64,000 bases of DNA, taken from NCBI RefSeq assembly GCF_002192255.1, contig NZ_CP021768.1, positions 948,001 to 1,012,000 of the forward strand, written 5' to 3'. Positions 25,513 through 33,738 of this stretch are shown here, piece by piece. The notes under the pieces were generated by a model, which searched no databases, was not told where the DNA came from, and was given only the letters and a program-made list of their open reading frames with translations. The DNA comes from Stenotrophomonas sp. WZN-1 (GTDB taxonomy: Bacteria; Pseudomonadota; Gammaproteobacteria; Xanthomonadales; Xanthomonadaceae). Numbering within the stretch: position 1 is the stretch's first letter; every line of letters begins with the position of its first letter. The position numbers and the translations under genes are program-made.

Positions 25513-26247
25513 ATGAACCTCACCGCCTTCGGCCTGGCCAGCCTGATCGGCATGGCCGTCGCTACCTCCGTCGCCGCCGCTGAGCCGGCCCATCCCACAA
25601 TTCGCCAGATGGCTGGCGCTCCCGTGGTCGCCTCGCTGGATGCGGCGAAAACGGCGGTTCTGGTGATCGACTTCCAGAATGAATATTTCGACAGCAGCGC
25701 CGCGTTGGGGTTCAGTGGCGGTCGCATGGTTATCCCTGATGGTGTCTCGGCTCTGCGCCAGACCCGAAGGGTGCGTGATTTCGCCGATGCCCATGGCATT
25801 CGCATCATCCACGTACAGCATGTGCTGCCGTCCGGCGCGCCGCTGTTCGCGAAAGGCAGTTTCAATGCGGACTTCCACCACAGCATGTACCCGCGCCGCG
25901 GCGAGACCGTGGTCCAGAAGGACAACGTAAGCGTGTTCGCCGGGGACTCGGCCGCGGTAATCGACAAGGTGCTGAAGGATGCCGGCATCGATACCCTGAT
26001 CGTCACTGGCCTGCAGACCCATGCCTGCGTGGCCGGTGCAGCCCGCGATGCCGCAGCCGCACCGCGTGGTTACCGGGTGATCGTGGCATCCGACGCAACT
26101 GCCAGTCGCGATCTGGACCTGGCCGGTGGCCAGCGCATCGGTCATCGCGCGCTGCATGAGGCCTCGCTTGCGCAGATCGAAGACACCTTCGGTGATGTCC
26201 TGAGCACTGATGCGATCCTGGCATTGCCGGTGGTAGCCGGTAAGTAA
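25513..26247 (+). CDS. Exported isochorismatase-like cysteine hydrolase
   Basis: A 244-residue member of the isochorismatase/nicotinamidase hydrolase family. The catalytic triad can be placed: Asp in VLVIDFQNEYF near residue 55, Lys in VVQKDNVS and Cys in GLQTHACVAG. A signal-peptide-like N terminus (about residues 1-23, ending SVAAAE) predicts export, unusual for this mostly cytoplasmic family. ATG 25513 has AGGAG 8 nt upstream; the longer open frame lacks such a site. The substrate is unknown. The next gene is a LysR regulator in the same direction, possibly its controller. Confidence 0.82.
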   Translation: MNLTAFGLASLIGMAVATSVAAAEPAHPTIRQMAGAPVVASLDAAKTAVLVIDFQNEYFDSSAALGFSGGRMVIPDGVSALRQTRRVRDFADAHGIRIIHVQHVLPSGAPLFAKGSFNADFHHSMYPRRGETVVQKDNVSVFAGDSAAVIDKVLKDAGIDTLIVTGLQTHACVAGAARDAAAAPRGYRVIVASDATASRDLDLAGGQRIGHRALHEASLAQIEDTFGDVLSTDAILALPVVAGK

Positions 26248-26284
26248 GCCGCACGCGATTGTGACGAAGCCGCTTGATAAGCTG

Positions 26285-26314
26285 GCGGGGCCCGCATGCC
26301 GCGGGCCCCGCTAC
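26285..26314 (-). repeat. SMAG-type REP with 11-bp stem
   Basis: Perfect arms GCGGGGCCCGC (26285-26295) and GCGGGCCCCGC (26301-26311) with loop ATGCC end in CTAC, which reads as GTAG on the minus strand. It lies 38 bp after the isochorismatase-like gene and may limit read-through into the LysR gene. Confidence 0.7.
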
Positions 26315-26330
26315 GTGGAGCTGCCCGCCG

Positions 26331-27239
26331 ATGGATCACTTCGCCGCCCTGCGTGCGCTGCGCGCCATCGTCGACGCAGGCAGCTTCACCGCAGCCGCCG
26401 AGCGCCTGGGGACCACCCACTCGGCGATGTCGCGGCAACTGCGGCAGCTGGAAGAACACCTGCAGGTGCGCCTGCTCGATCGCAACAGCCGTCGCCTTTC
26501 GTTGACCGAGGCCGGGCGCGATTACTACCGCGAGGCGGCAACGCTGCTGGACCGCCTGCAGGAAGCCGACGACCGTGCCCGTGCCGGGCAGGCGCAGCCC
26601 AGTGGCAGGGTGCGGATCAGCGTGCCGCAGGTGGTGGCCAGCCAGGAGCTTCCGCACTGGCTGCCGTCGTTCCTGCAGCGTCACCCGCAGGTCACGCTGG
26701 ACCTGTCGGCGGATGATCAGCTGGTCGATGTGGTGGGTGGTGGTTTCGACCTGGCGCTGCGCATCGCGGCTTCATTGCCGGACAGCCAGCTGGTCGCGCG
26801 CGAACTGGCCAGCTGCCCGCGCATCCTGGTCGCCGCACCGGCCTACCTGGCACGCCACGACCTGCCGCGGCAGGCAGCGGACCTGGCACAGCACACGCTG
26901 CTGGGTTTCAGTCCCACGCCGTCAATGCCGCCCTGGCAGTTGCAGGGGCCGCGCGGCGCAACCGCGAGCATCGAAGCCGGGCAGCGCCTGCGCGTGGATG
27001 CCACGCCCGCACTGTACGCCGCCGCGCTGGCCGGCATGGGCATCAGCCTGTTCACCGCGCTGACCGTGCAGGAGGACCTGCGCGCCGGTCGTTTGATCCG
27101 CGTGCTGCCGGCCTGGCATGCCGGCCAGCGGCGCTACTTCGCGCTGTATCCGCATGCACGTGCGCTGGCGCCCAAGGTGCGCGCGCTGGTCGAGCATCTC
27201 GCGGCGCACTACGCTGCACAGATGAGCGCGGCAGGGTAG
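26331..27239 (+). CDS. LysR family transcriptional regulator
   Basis: A 302-residue LysR-type regulator. The N-terminal winged helix-turn-helix is clear (FTAAAERLGTTHSAMSRQLRQLE, about residues 19-41). The substrate-binding domain follows from about residue 88 and resembles the CrgA/AaeR-like group (GRVRISVPQVVASQ). ATG 26331 starts right before the HTH; an earlier in-frame start at 26274 would add residues with no family match. It is followed 25 bp later by a TauE/SafE permease gene in the same direction, which may be its target. Confidence 0.88.
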   Translation: MDHFAALRALRAIVDAGSFTAAAERLGTTHSAMSRQLRQLEEHLQVRLLDRNSRRLSLTEAGRDYYREAATLLDRLQEADDRARAGQAQPSGRVRISVPQVVASQELPHWLPSFLQRHPQVTLDLSADDQLVDVVGGGFDLALRIAASLPDSQLVARELASCPRILVAAPAYLARHDLPRQAADLAQHTLLGFSPTPSMPPWQLQGPRGATASIEAGQRLRVDATPALYAAALAGMGISLFTALTVQEDLRAGRLIRVLPAWHAGQRRYFALYPHARALAPKVRALVEHLAAHYAAQMSAAG

Positions 27240-27264
27240 TCGCGCAGTTGCAACCGAGGTGGTG

Positions 27265-28017
27265 ATGGAGTCGGTGTATCTGCTGGTCGCGCTCGGGGCG
27301 ATCGTCGCCGGATTCGTGCAGGGCCTGTCCGGTTTCGCCTTCGGCATGGTAGCGATGTCGTTCTGGGCGTGGGGGCTGGAGCCCCGACTGGCCGCTACGC
27401 TGTCGGTGTTCGGCGCGCTGGTTGGTCAGCTGGTGGCAGTGTTCACCGTGCGGCGTGGATTCAATCTGCGCCTGCTGCTGCCGTTCGTGCTGGGTGGGCT
27501 GGCGGGCATCCCGCTGGGCGTGATGGTGTTGCCGCAACTGGACATGGACTGGTTCAAGGCGCTGCTGGGCGGCTTCCTTGCGCTGTGGTGCCCGGTGATG
27601 CTGATGGCGCGATCATTGCCGCCGATCCGCGTGGGCGGTCGTATCGGTGACGCGATCGCCGGCATGGCCGGTGGCGTGCTCAGCGGCATCGGCGGTTTCG
27701 CCGGACCAGTGCCGACGCTGTGGAGCACGCTGCGTGGCTTCGGCAAGGACGAGCAGCGCGCGGTCATCCAGAACTTCAATCTGGCGATGCTGGCAGTGAC
27801 CATGGCCACCTATGTCGGCAGCGGCATGGTGAGCCGGCAGATGCTGCCGTACTTCGCCATCGTGGCACCGGCGATGCTGGTGCCGACCCTGCTGGGTGCG
27901 CGCGTCTACATCGGCATCAGCGAGGCGCGCTTCCGGCAGATCGTGCTGAGCCTGTTGACCGCTTCGGGCATCGCATTGCTGGCGTCGTCGCTGCCGGTGC
28001 TGCTGGCGCGACCGTAA
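27265..28017 (+). CDS. TauE/SafE family anion permease
   Basis: A 250-residue inner-membrane protein with about eight hydrophobic helices in two halves. Each half has a TauE/SafE-type signature (IVAGFVQGLSGFAFG at about residues 13-27, GGVLSGIGGFAGP in the second half). The family exports sulphite, sulphoacetate or related organic anions. ATG 27265 is preferred to the GTG codons at 27259 and 27262 because it is the strongest start and keeps GAGG upstream. It is convergent with the flavin reductase gene, with an 11-bp gap. Confidence 0.82.
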   Translation: MESVYLLVALGAIVAGFVQGLSGFAFGMVAMSFWAWGLEPRLAATLSVFGALVGQLVAVFTVRRGFNLRLLLPFVLGGLAGIPLGVMVLPQLDMDWFKALLGGFLALWCPVMLMARSLPPIRVGGRIGDAIAGMAGGVLSGIGGFAGPVPTLWSTLRGFGKDEQRAVIQNFNLAMLAVTMATYVGSGMVSRQMLPYFAIVAPAMLVPTLLGARVYIGISEARFRQIVLSLLTASGIALLASSLPVLLARP

Positions 28018-28028
28018 CCGGTTGAGCG

Positions 28029-28649
28029 TCAGGTTGGCCGGAACATGCGGAAGCGCTGTTCGGTGCCGATGCGGAAGTAATCGGCGGGCCCGCCGCCGCG
28101 CAGGATCGGGGCCGCCGCCGCAGTGTCGTAGACGCCATCGACCAGCAATCGTGCATCGATATGCACTGCGACCACCTCGCCCAGTACCAGCCAGCCATTG
28201 GTGTCCTGGCCGGTGGCATCGCGCAGGCGCACGATCTGGGTGCAGCGGCATTCCATGCTCACCGGGCTCTGTGCAACACGTGGGGGTGCAACCTGCGTGG
28301 ATGCCAGGGGCGTCAGGCCGGCGAGGGCGAACTCATCGACATCCGGTGCGACCGCGCGGCAGCTTTCGTTCATGGCCTCTGCCAGGTCGAAGGTGGCCAG
28401 GTTCCAGACGAACTCGCCGGTGGCTTCGATGTTGCGCAGCGAATCTTTGCGGCCCTGGCTGGAGAAACCGATGATCGGCGGGGTGTAGTTGAAGGCGTTG
28501 AAAAAGCTGTAGGGCGCCAGGTTCAACCTGCCCTGCGCGTCGCAGCTGGAAATCCAGCCGATAGGGCGCGGGCCGATGATGGCGTTGAACGGATCATGCG
28601 GCAGGCGGTGGCCTTCAGCCGGGCGGTAGCTGTGGAAGGTGTCGGTCAT
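28029..28649 (-). CDS. Flavin reductase-like (FMN-binding split barrel) protein
   Basis: A 206-residue protein of the flavin reductase-like family. IIGPRPIGWISSCDAQGRLNLAPYSFFNA near residues 24-52 is the FMN-binding segment. GEFVWNLATFDLAEAMN continues the split-barrel domain. Members reduce FMN with NAD(P)H or bind it for oxidoreduction; the partner is not evident here. There is no signal peptide. It ends 11 bp from the convergent TauE gene. A SMAG palindrome lies just upstream of its start. Confidence 0.85.
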   Translation of the reverse strand: MTDTFHSYRPAEGHRLPHDPFNAIIGPRPIGWISSCDAQGRLNLAPYSFFNAFNYTPPIIGFSSQGRKDSLRNIEATGEFVWNLATFDLAEAMNESCRAVAPDVDEFALAGLTPLASTQVAPPRVAQSPVSMECRCTQIVRLRDATGQDTNGWLVLGEVVAVHIDARLLVDGVYDTAAAAPILRGGGPADYFRIGTEQRFRMFRPT

Positions 28650-28662
28650 GGGGGCGTGGTCC

Positions 28663-28688
28663 GTAGCGTCGAGCGTGCTCGACTCTAC
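28663..28688 (+). repeat. SMAG-type REP, symmetrical
   Basis: GTAG (28663) and its complement CTAC (28685-28688) flank the stem CGTCGAGC/GCTCGA. It lies between the flavin reductase gene and the BI-1 terminator. Confidence 0.7.
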
Positions 28689-28719
28689 CGCCTGAAACAG
28701 TGGAGCAGGTGCGGCCCAT

Positions 28720-28748
28720 AAAAAAACCGCGACCCTTGCGGATCGCGG
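28720..28748 (-). terminator. Intrinsic terminator of BI-1 family gene
   Basis: On the minus strand CCGCGA and TCGCGG arms (28743-28748 with 28727-28732) are followed by seven Ts. It lies 26 bp after the BI-1 stop codon. Confidence 0.85.
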
Positions 28749-28773
28749 CTTGTCGTTTTCGGCGTGGCTGGAC

Positions 28774-29532
28774 TCAGCGCTGCTGGATCTTCGACAGCAG
28801 GCGCAGGAATTCCACGTACAGCCAGACCAGGGTCACCATCAGGCCGAACGCGCCATACCACTCCATGTACTTCGGTGCGCGCTGGGCCACGCCGGTTTCG
28901 ATGAAGTCGAAGTCCAGCACCAGGTTCAGCGCGGCCACGACCACCACGAACAGGCTGAAGGCGATGCCCAGCCAGCTGGAGTCGTGGATCACCGGCACGT
29001 TGATGTTGAAGAAGCCCAGCACGAACGAGGCCAGGTAGAGCAGGGCGATGCCGCCGGTGGCGGCGACCACGCCCATCTTGAAGTTCTCGGTGGCCTTGAT
29101 CACGCCGCTGCGGTATGCGAACAGAAGCGCGGCCAGGGTGCCGAAGGTCAGCAGCACGGCCTGGAACACGATGCCCGGGTACTTCATGTTGAACAGTGCC
29201 GAGACGGCGCCCAGGAACAGGCCTTCGACCAGCGCGTACATCGGTGCGGTGACCGGCGACCATTCCTTCTTGAAGATGGTGATCAGCGCCAGCACCAGGC
29301 CGCCGATCGCGCCACCGATCGCGTACAGGCTCGCGCTGCCGGAAACCTGGCCGTACTCGTCGACCGACTGGCTCCAGGCGAACGCCGCGGTCAGCACGGT
29401 CAACAGCAGCAGGATGCCGGTCTTGTTGGCGGTGCCGTTGAGGGTCATCACCTGGTCGGGGCTGGTCACCACCGAGCCGCTGGCGAGGTCGAGGAAGGTC
29501 GACTCGGAAAGAGCCGGGTTGCCGCTGCGCAT
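28774..29532 (-). CDS. Bax inhibitor-1/YccA family membrane protein
   Basis: A 252-residue inner-membrane protein with seven predicted helices, of the BI-1/YccA family. Helices begin near residue 38 (ILLLLTVLTAAFAW) and run to the C terminus (GLMVTLVWLYVEFLRLL). E. coli YccA modulates FtsH; eukaryotic relatives act in calcium leak. Its role here is not established. ATG 29532 gives MRSGNPALSES, the usual start of this subgroup. The longer frame runs through two tRNA genes and is rejected. Confidence 0.9.
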   Translation of the reverse strand: MRSGNPALSESTFLDLASGSVVTSPDQVMTLNGTANKTGILLLLTVLTAAFAWSQSVDEYGQVSGSASLYAIGGAIGGLVLALITIFKKEWSPVTAPMYALVEGLFLGAVSALFNMKYPGIVFQAVLLTFGTLAALLFAYRSGVIKATENFKMGVVAATGGIALLYLASFVLGFFNINVPVIHDSSWLGIAFSLFVVVVAALNLVLDFDFIETGVAQRAPKYMEWYGAFGLMVTLVWLYVEFLRLLSKIQQR

Positions 29533-29643
29533 GCGTGTTCTCCGTGCGAATGAAGGTCGGGACGGCCATCCGGCCGATGACCGCGAGCATAGCCGATGAC
29601 CACGCACGGCGCTGTGGCAGACTTCAGGCTGGAGCCGCCCGCG

Positions 29644-29673
29644 TTGACAGTTCGCGATGTGCTTGGCGACAAT
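29644..29673 (+). promoter_or_regulatory. Promoter of tRNA-Pro/tRNA-Arg
   Basis: A perfect TTGACA (29644-29649) is spaced 18 bp from GACAAT (29668-29673). It lies 39 bp upstream of tRNA-Pro, a good sigma-70 promoter for the tRNA cluster. Confidence 0.65.
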
Positions 29674-29712
29674 GAACGACTCCCCGGGCCTGGCCCGAGG
29701 GGATTGCAAGAC

Positions 29713-29789
29713 CGGGGTATAGCGCAGTCTGGTAGCGCGCCTGCTTTGGGAGCAGGATGTCGGGGGTTCGAATCCCTCTACCCCGACCA
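29713..29789 (+). tRNA. tRNA-Pro (TGG)
   Basis: A 77-nt cloverleaf with encoded CCA. Acceptor arms CGGGGTA and the 3' TACCCCG pair. The anticodon loop TTTGGGA gives TGG. It is the first gene of the tRNA group. Confidence 0.96.
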
Positions 29790-29828
29790 ATCCCACGTCA
29801 CGTCGGATTGGACACCGTTCCGGTTCGG

Positions 29829-29905
29829 GCGCCCGTAGCTCAACTGGATAGAGCACCGGCCTTCTAAGCCGGCGGTTACAGGTTCGATTCCTGTCGGGCG
29901 CGCCA
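29829..29905 (+). tRNA. tRNA-Arg (TCT)
   Basis: A 77-nt cloverleaf with encoded CCA. Acceptor arm GCGCCCG pairs with CGGGCGC. The loop CTTCTAA gives anticodon TCT. It lies 39 bp after tRNA-Pro, probably on the same transcript. Confidence 0.96.
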
Positions 29906-29948
29906 TTGGCGAGACAGCGGGGTCGCATCGGCGGATGTGAAGAAGTGC

Positions 29949-29979
29949 TTGCAAAAGCGTAAAGACTTCACCAGAATAT
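29949..29979 (+). promoter_or_regulatory. Candidate promoter of tRNA-His
   Basis: TTGCAA (29949-29954) and GAATAT (29974-29979) are spaced 19 bp apart in the 173-bp gap between tRNA-Arg and tRNA-His. The spacing is a little long. Confidence 0.4.
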
Positions 29980-30078
29980 CGGACTCGCTTCGGCGGACCG
30001 GAACTTCGGTGACAGTCTCCAGGCAAAGGTTTGAGGTTCCACCGCGAGCGGCATCGGCGGGGAACGAAAGTTTCAGTG

Positions 30079-30155
30079 GTGGCTGTAGCTCAGTTGGTTA
30101 GAGTACCGGATTGTGATTCCGGTGGTCGGGGGTTCGAATCCCCTCAGCCACCCCA
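30079..30155 (+). tRNA. tRNA-His (GTG)
   Basis: A 77-nt cloverleaf with encoded CCA. Acceptor arm GTGGCTG pairs with CAGCCAC, and the discriminator is C as expected for His. The loop TTGTGAT gives anticodon GTG. Confidence 0.96.
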
Positions 30156-30189
30156 CTGATTCAACCGCATCGGCGCAGCCGAAACGGTA

Positions 30190-30217
30190 TTGCAATAAAC
30201 AGAAAGCACGCTACAAT
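30190..30217 (+). promoter_or_regulatory. Promoter of first tRNA-Lys
   Basis: TTGCAA (30190-30195), 16-bp spacer and TACAAT (30212-30217), located 17 bp before the tRNA-Lys 5' end. Confidence 0.6.
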
Positions 30218-30234
30218 GTGCGTCTGAGTTTCAC

Positions 30235-30310
30235 GGGCCGTTAGCTCAGTTGGTAGAGCAGTTGACTCTTAATCAATAGGTCCAAGGTTCGAATCCTTGA
30301 CGGCCCACCA
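30235..30310 (+). tRNA. tRNA-Lys (CTT), copy 1
   Basis: A 76-nt cloverleaf with encoded CCA. Acceptor arm GGGCCGT pairs with ACGGCCC. The loop CTCTTAA gives anticodon CTT. It is followed at once by its own terminator. Confidence 0.95.
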
Positions 30311-30316
30311 AGACGG

Positions 30317-30346
30317 AAGCCACCTGGTACGCCAGGTGGCTTTTTT
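30317..30346 (+). terminator. Terminator of tRNA-Lys copy 1
   Basis: AAGCCACCTGG (30317-30327), loop TACG and CCAGGTGGCTT (30332-30342) lead into six Ts. A near-identical copy follows the second tRNA-Lys. Confidence 0.9.
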
Positions 30347-30353
30347 CTTATAA

Positions 30354-30416
30354 GTGTGACCCTTTTGTTTCGATGGGTCACACGTTGCAGAGCCCCGCCT
30401 GGCGTGGATCTGCAAC
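30354..30416. repeat. Two tandem stem-loops between the tRNA-Lys genes
   Basis: GTGTGACCC/GGGTCACAC (30354-30362 and 30375-30383) is followed by GTTGCAGA/TCTGCAAC (30384-30391 and 30409-30416). The second resembles a degenerate SMAG unit (minus strand GCAGATCCACGCC). No ORF is visible. Confidence 0.5.
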
Positions 30417-30461
30417 GCAGCGGGATTGCAGTGCTGGTTTCAACGATGTTGAAGAAAGTGC

Positions 30462-30491
30462 TTGCACCCACCGAGCGGATCGGGTCATAAT
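30462..30491 (+). promoter_or_regulatory. Promoter of second tRNA-Lys
   Basis: TTGCAC (30462-30467), 18-bp spacer and CATAAT (30486-30491), located 15 bp before the second tRNA-Lys. Confidence 0.55.
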
Positions 30492-30506
30492 TCGCGCCCC
30501 GATTTC

Positions 30507-30582
30507 GGGCTGTTAGCTCAGTTGGTAGAGCAGTTGACTCTTAATCAATAGGTCCAAGGTTCGAATCCTTGACAGCCCACCA
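30507..30582 (+). tRNA. tRNA-Lys (CTT), copy 2
   Basis: A 76-nt cloverleaf with encoded CCA and anticodon CTT. It differs from copy 1 only at acceptor pair 5, which is T-A (GGGCTGT/ACAGCCC) instead of C-G, a compensated change. Confidence 0.95.
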
Positions 30583-30587
30583 GACGA

Positions 30588-30617
30588 AAGCCACTTGGTC
30601 ATCCAGGTGGCTTTTTT
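30588..30617 (+). terminator. Terminator of tRNA-Lys copy 2
   Basis: AAGCCACTTGG (30588-30598), loop TCAT and CCAGGTGGCTT (30603-30613), then a T run. It is almost the same as the terminator after copy 1, with G-T pairing at one position. Confidence 0.88.
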
Positions 30618-30642
30618 CTTGCCTGTACGCCGGGTTGTGCTT

Positions 30643-30666
30643 CATCCACGCATGGCGTGGATCTAC
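30643..30666 (-). repeat. SMAG-type REP
   Basis: The minus strand reads GTAGATCCACGCCATGCG. A partial second copy of the right half (GCGTGGATCTACTGAAG) recurs at about 30681-30697, a short direct duplication of about 30 bp. Confidence 0.7.
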
Positions 30667-30828
30667 TGAAGTGGTGCTGGGCGTGGATCTACTGAAGCGG
30701 TGCTGAAATCAGGGGCATACGCGTCATCAGTGTTTTCAATGCTGTGCACTGCTTCTCACCGCATCGTGTCCTGCATCGCACCCAATGGATCTTCCGCGCC
30801 GATGGCGCATGCACGAAGGAAGATGTTG

Positions 30829-31197
30829 ATGGCTGAGATCACTCGATTGCACCGCACGCTGTGGATTCCCTTCGCGTTGATGGCGCTGGCGGCCTGCACG
30901 CCGGGCAATGATCCCGCGCAGACCGTCGAGCGCGATGCGGGCGCGGAGAGCATTCCGGCGCGCCCGGTCGGTGACGCCCTGCAGATGCAGCCGGCCCAGC
31001 CGGCGGAGGGGGAGGTCCTGCCCGACGCGGTGGACGTGCAGCGCAATGCGGACGGTTCGGTGGATGTGCGCGAGGCTGCGCCTGAGTCGGTGGCTCTGCG
31101 TCGTACCGACGAAGGGGGCGTGGAGATCCGGAAGGTGGATGCGGCCGTCGACTCTGGCGCCGGCGTGGCGCCGGCCCGCGCCGTACCGCAGCAATAA
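30829..31197 (+). CDS. Small hypothetical lipoprotein
   Basis: A 122-residue protein I do not recognise. The N terminus has a hydrophobic signal with a lipobox, LMALAAC, so Cys23 should be lipidated and the protein held in the envelope. The rest is low-complexity, acidic and rich in Ala, Val, Glu and Pro. Two similar segments, [20 protein letters not shown] and [16 protein letters not shown], suggest short beta repeats. ATG 30829 is set by AAGGA 8 nt upstream; earlier starts would bury the signal sequence. It stands alone between tRNA genes. Confidence 0.65.
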   Translation: MAEITRLHRTLWIPFALMALAACTPGNDPAQTVERDAGAESIPARPVGDALQMQPAQPAEGEVLPDAVDVQRNADGSVDVREAAPESVALRRTDEGGVEIRKVDAAVDSGAGVAPARAVPQQ

Positions 31198-31289
31198 GCT
31201 GCAGCCATCCCGGCCGGTCGCGCGCCCGCCGGGGATGGCTGCGATGCAGCGATCGCGCGGAGCGTGGTGGATTCAGCTTTGTGCAGGCC

Positions 31290-31318
31290 TTCCGATTCCA
31301 GTCGCCGCCTGCGACAAT
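31290..31318 (+). promoter_or_regulatory. Candidate promoter of tRNA-Leu
   Basis: TTCCGA (31290-31295), 17-bp spacer and GACAAT (31313-31318). The -10 is the same hexamer used upstream of tRNA-Pro; the -35 is weak. Confidence 0.35.
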
Positions 31319-31337
31319 GAACGCCTGTGCCGGCCAC

Positions 31338-31422
<85 letters not shown>

Positions 31423-31613
31423 GTGCCGGCCTGTCCCCTGCCCCGATCGGGCCATTGGCGCCCCCCTTGACCGGCACGCGCTGGCAGTGCAGGCCGAATT
31501 GGGCGAAACTAAAGGGCTGCGGCAAGCAGGCGCGTCCCAGACGTCGTGTCCTTACAACCGTTTCATCCCAATCATCGAGCCGGGGGCCTGGGCCACCGGT
31601 GGCAGGAGTCAAC

Positions 31614-32909
31614 ATGCAAGCTTCGATCGAATCCACCGGCAACCTGGAACGCCGCCTGAGCTTCTCGCTGCCGGAAGAGCGTCTGCAGAGCCACATCGTC
31701 GGCCGCCTGGGCGAAATCGCCCGTACCACCCGCATCAAGGGTTTCCGTCCGGGCAAGGTGCCGGCCAAGGTGATCGAGCAGCGCTTCGGCGCGCAGGTCC
31801 GTGGCGAGGCGCTGGACGGCCTGCTGCGCGAGACCTTCGATGCCGCCGTGCGCGAGCACGACCTGCGCATCGTCGGCAGCCCGCGCATCGACAAGGGCGA
31901 CGAGGGTGAGTTCTCCTTCGTGGCCACCGTGGAAGTGGTGCCGGACTTCGGCGACATCGACGTCAGCAAGCTGACCGTCGTGCGCCACAGCGCCGAGATC
32001 ACCGACGCCGACATCGACCAGATGATCGAGAACCTGCAGAACCAGCGTCGTACCTGGGCCCCGGTCAGCCGTGGCGCGCAGGACGGTGACCTGGTCGCGG
32101 TGGAAACCTGGTCGCAGGCCGGCGAAGAGCGCCTGCCGGCCGAAGGCACCGAGAAGGGTTCGATCGTGCTCGGCCAGGGCATGATGTTCGACACCATCGA
32201 AAAGGGCCTGGTCGGCCTGGCCAAGGGCGAAGAAAAGACCCTGGACGTCGAGTTCCCGGCTGACTGGCGCGTGCCGGTGCTGGCCGGCAAGACCGTGCAG
32301 GTCACCGTCAAGGTTGCCGAAGTGTCCGAGCCGGTCGTGCCGGCGGTCGACGAGGCCTTCATCAAGAGCTTCGGCGTGAAGGGTGGCGACGTCGAGCAGT
32401 TCCGCAGCGACATCCGCGCCAACCTGGAGCGCGAGCTGAAGGGCGCGCTGATGAACCGCCTGCGCCGTGAAGTGGGCGAGCAGCTGATCGCCGCCTACGC
32501 CTCGGTGGAAATGCCGCCGCGCCTGGTCGAGAACGAAGCCCGCGCCATGCTGGCCCAGCAGGTCGAGCAGATCCGCCGCAACGGCCAGAACGTCGGCGAA
32601 ATCCCGGCTGATGCCCATGAAGGCTTCAAGGACGCCGCCGCCAAGCGCGTGCTGGTCGGCCTGCTGGTCGGTGAAGTGGCCCGCATCAACGACCTGCGCC
32701 TGGAAGCCAAGCGCCTGAACGAAACGATGCGTCTGATCGCTTCGACCTACGAAGAGCCGGAACAGGTCATTGAGATGTACCGCAACGACCCCCAGCTGAT
32801 GTCTGGCCTGCAGAACCGTGTGATGGAAGAGCAGGTGATCGACTGGATCGCCGAGCGTGCCCAGCACACCGAAGAGAAGCTGTCGTTCCAGGACGCGATC
32901 CGCCAGTAA
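31614..32909 (+). CDS. tig: Trigger factor
   Basis: A 431-residue ribosome-bound chaperone and peptidyl-prolyl isomerase that receives nascent chains. The ribosome-binding loop [11 protein letters not shown] is near residues 43-53. The FKBP-like domain ([27 protein letters not shown]) spans about 150-240, and the helical C-terminal chaperone domain follows. ATG 31614 has AGGAG 5 nt upstream; the longer frame crosses tRNA-Leu and is rejected. It precedes clpP, clpX and lon as in many gamma-proteobacteria. Confidence 0.97.
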   Translation: MQASIESTGNLERRLSFSLPEERLQSHIVGRLGEIARTTRIKGFRPGKVPAKVIEQRFGAQVRGEALDGLLRETFDAAVREHDLRIVGSPRIDKGDEGEFSFVATVEVVPDFGDIDVSKLTVVRHSAEITDADIDQMIENLQNQRRTWAPVSRGAQDGDLVAVETWSQAGEERLPAEGTEKGSIVLGQGMMFDTIEKGLVGLAKGEEKTLDVEFPADWRVPVLAGKTVQVTVKVAEVSEPVVPAVDEAFIKSFGVKGGDVEQFRSDIRANLERELKGALMNRLRREVGEQLIAAYASVEMPPRLVENEARAMLAQQVEQIRRNGQNVGEIPADAHEGFKDAAAKRVLVGLLVGEVARINDLRLEAKRLNETMRLIASTYEEPEQVIEMYRNDPQLMSGLQNRVMEEQVIDWIAERAQHTEEKLSFQDAIRQ

Positions 32910-32985
32910 GCCCGGGCGGATCACCGGATGCCCCGCGCCTTTGCCGGCGCGGGGTTGTTGCCCCCCAAGATAGGTACCTCACGTA

Positions 32986-33612
32986 ATGGACAACCGAACC
33001 AAAGCCCTGAACCTGGTTCCGATGGTGGTCGAGCAGACCAGCCGCGGCGAGCGTGCCTACGACATCTATTCGCGCCTGTTGAAGGAGCGCCTGATCTTCC
33101 TCGTGGGCCCGATCGACGATCACATGGCCAACGTGGTGGTGGCGCAGTTGCTGTTCCTGGAATCGGAAAACCCGGAAAAGGACATCAACATCTACATCAA
33201 CTCGCCGGGTGGCGTGGTCACCGCCGGCATGGCGATCTACGACACCATGCAGTACATCAAGCCGAATGTGAGCACCACCTGCATCGGCCAGGCCGCCTCG
33301 ATGGGCGCCCTGCTGCTGGCCGCGGGCGAAGCCGGCAAGCGCTATGCGCTGCCGAATTCGCGCGTGATGATCCACCAGCCGCTGGGCGGCTACCAGGGCC
33401 AGGCCACTGACATCGACATCCACGCGCGCGAGATCCTGACCCTGCGTTCGCGCCTGAACGAGGTGCTGGCCAAGCACACCGGCCAGTCGCTGGAGACGAT
33501 CGCCCGCGACACCGAGCGCGACAACTTCAAGAGTGCCTTCGAGGCGCAGGCCTACGGCCTGGTCGACCAGGTCCTGGAGCGTCGTCCGGATGAGTCGATC
33601 CAGGCCGGTTGA
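32986..33612 (+). CDS. clpP: ATP-dependent Clp protease proteolytic subunit
   Basis: A 208-residue serine protease subunit that forms the two-ring chamber served by ClpX. The catalytic triad is Ser105 ([11 protein letters not shown]), His130 (MIHQPLGG) and Asp near 179 (ERDNF). The length and short N-terminal propeptide region are normal. It lies 76 bp after tig and 126 bp before clpX. Two GC hairpins follow the stop codon (33602-33619, which includes the stop, and 33622-33642), without a strong T tract, so partial read-through to clpX is expected. Confidence 0.97.
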
Positions 33613-33738
33613 CCGGCCTTCACGGGGCCATGGAGGCCCCGTTCCTGCAGGGTCGGGCGGGACTGGCGTCCCCTCGGCCCTGTGCTATTCTCGAATCGAA
33701 CCCCCGTTCAGCGGGTGGGGTAACTGGGTAAGCGAAGC

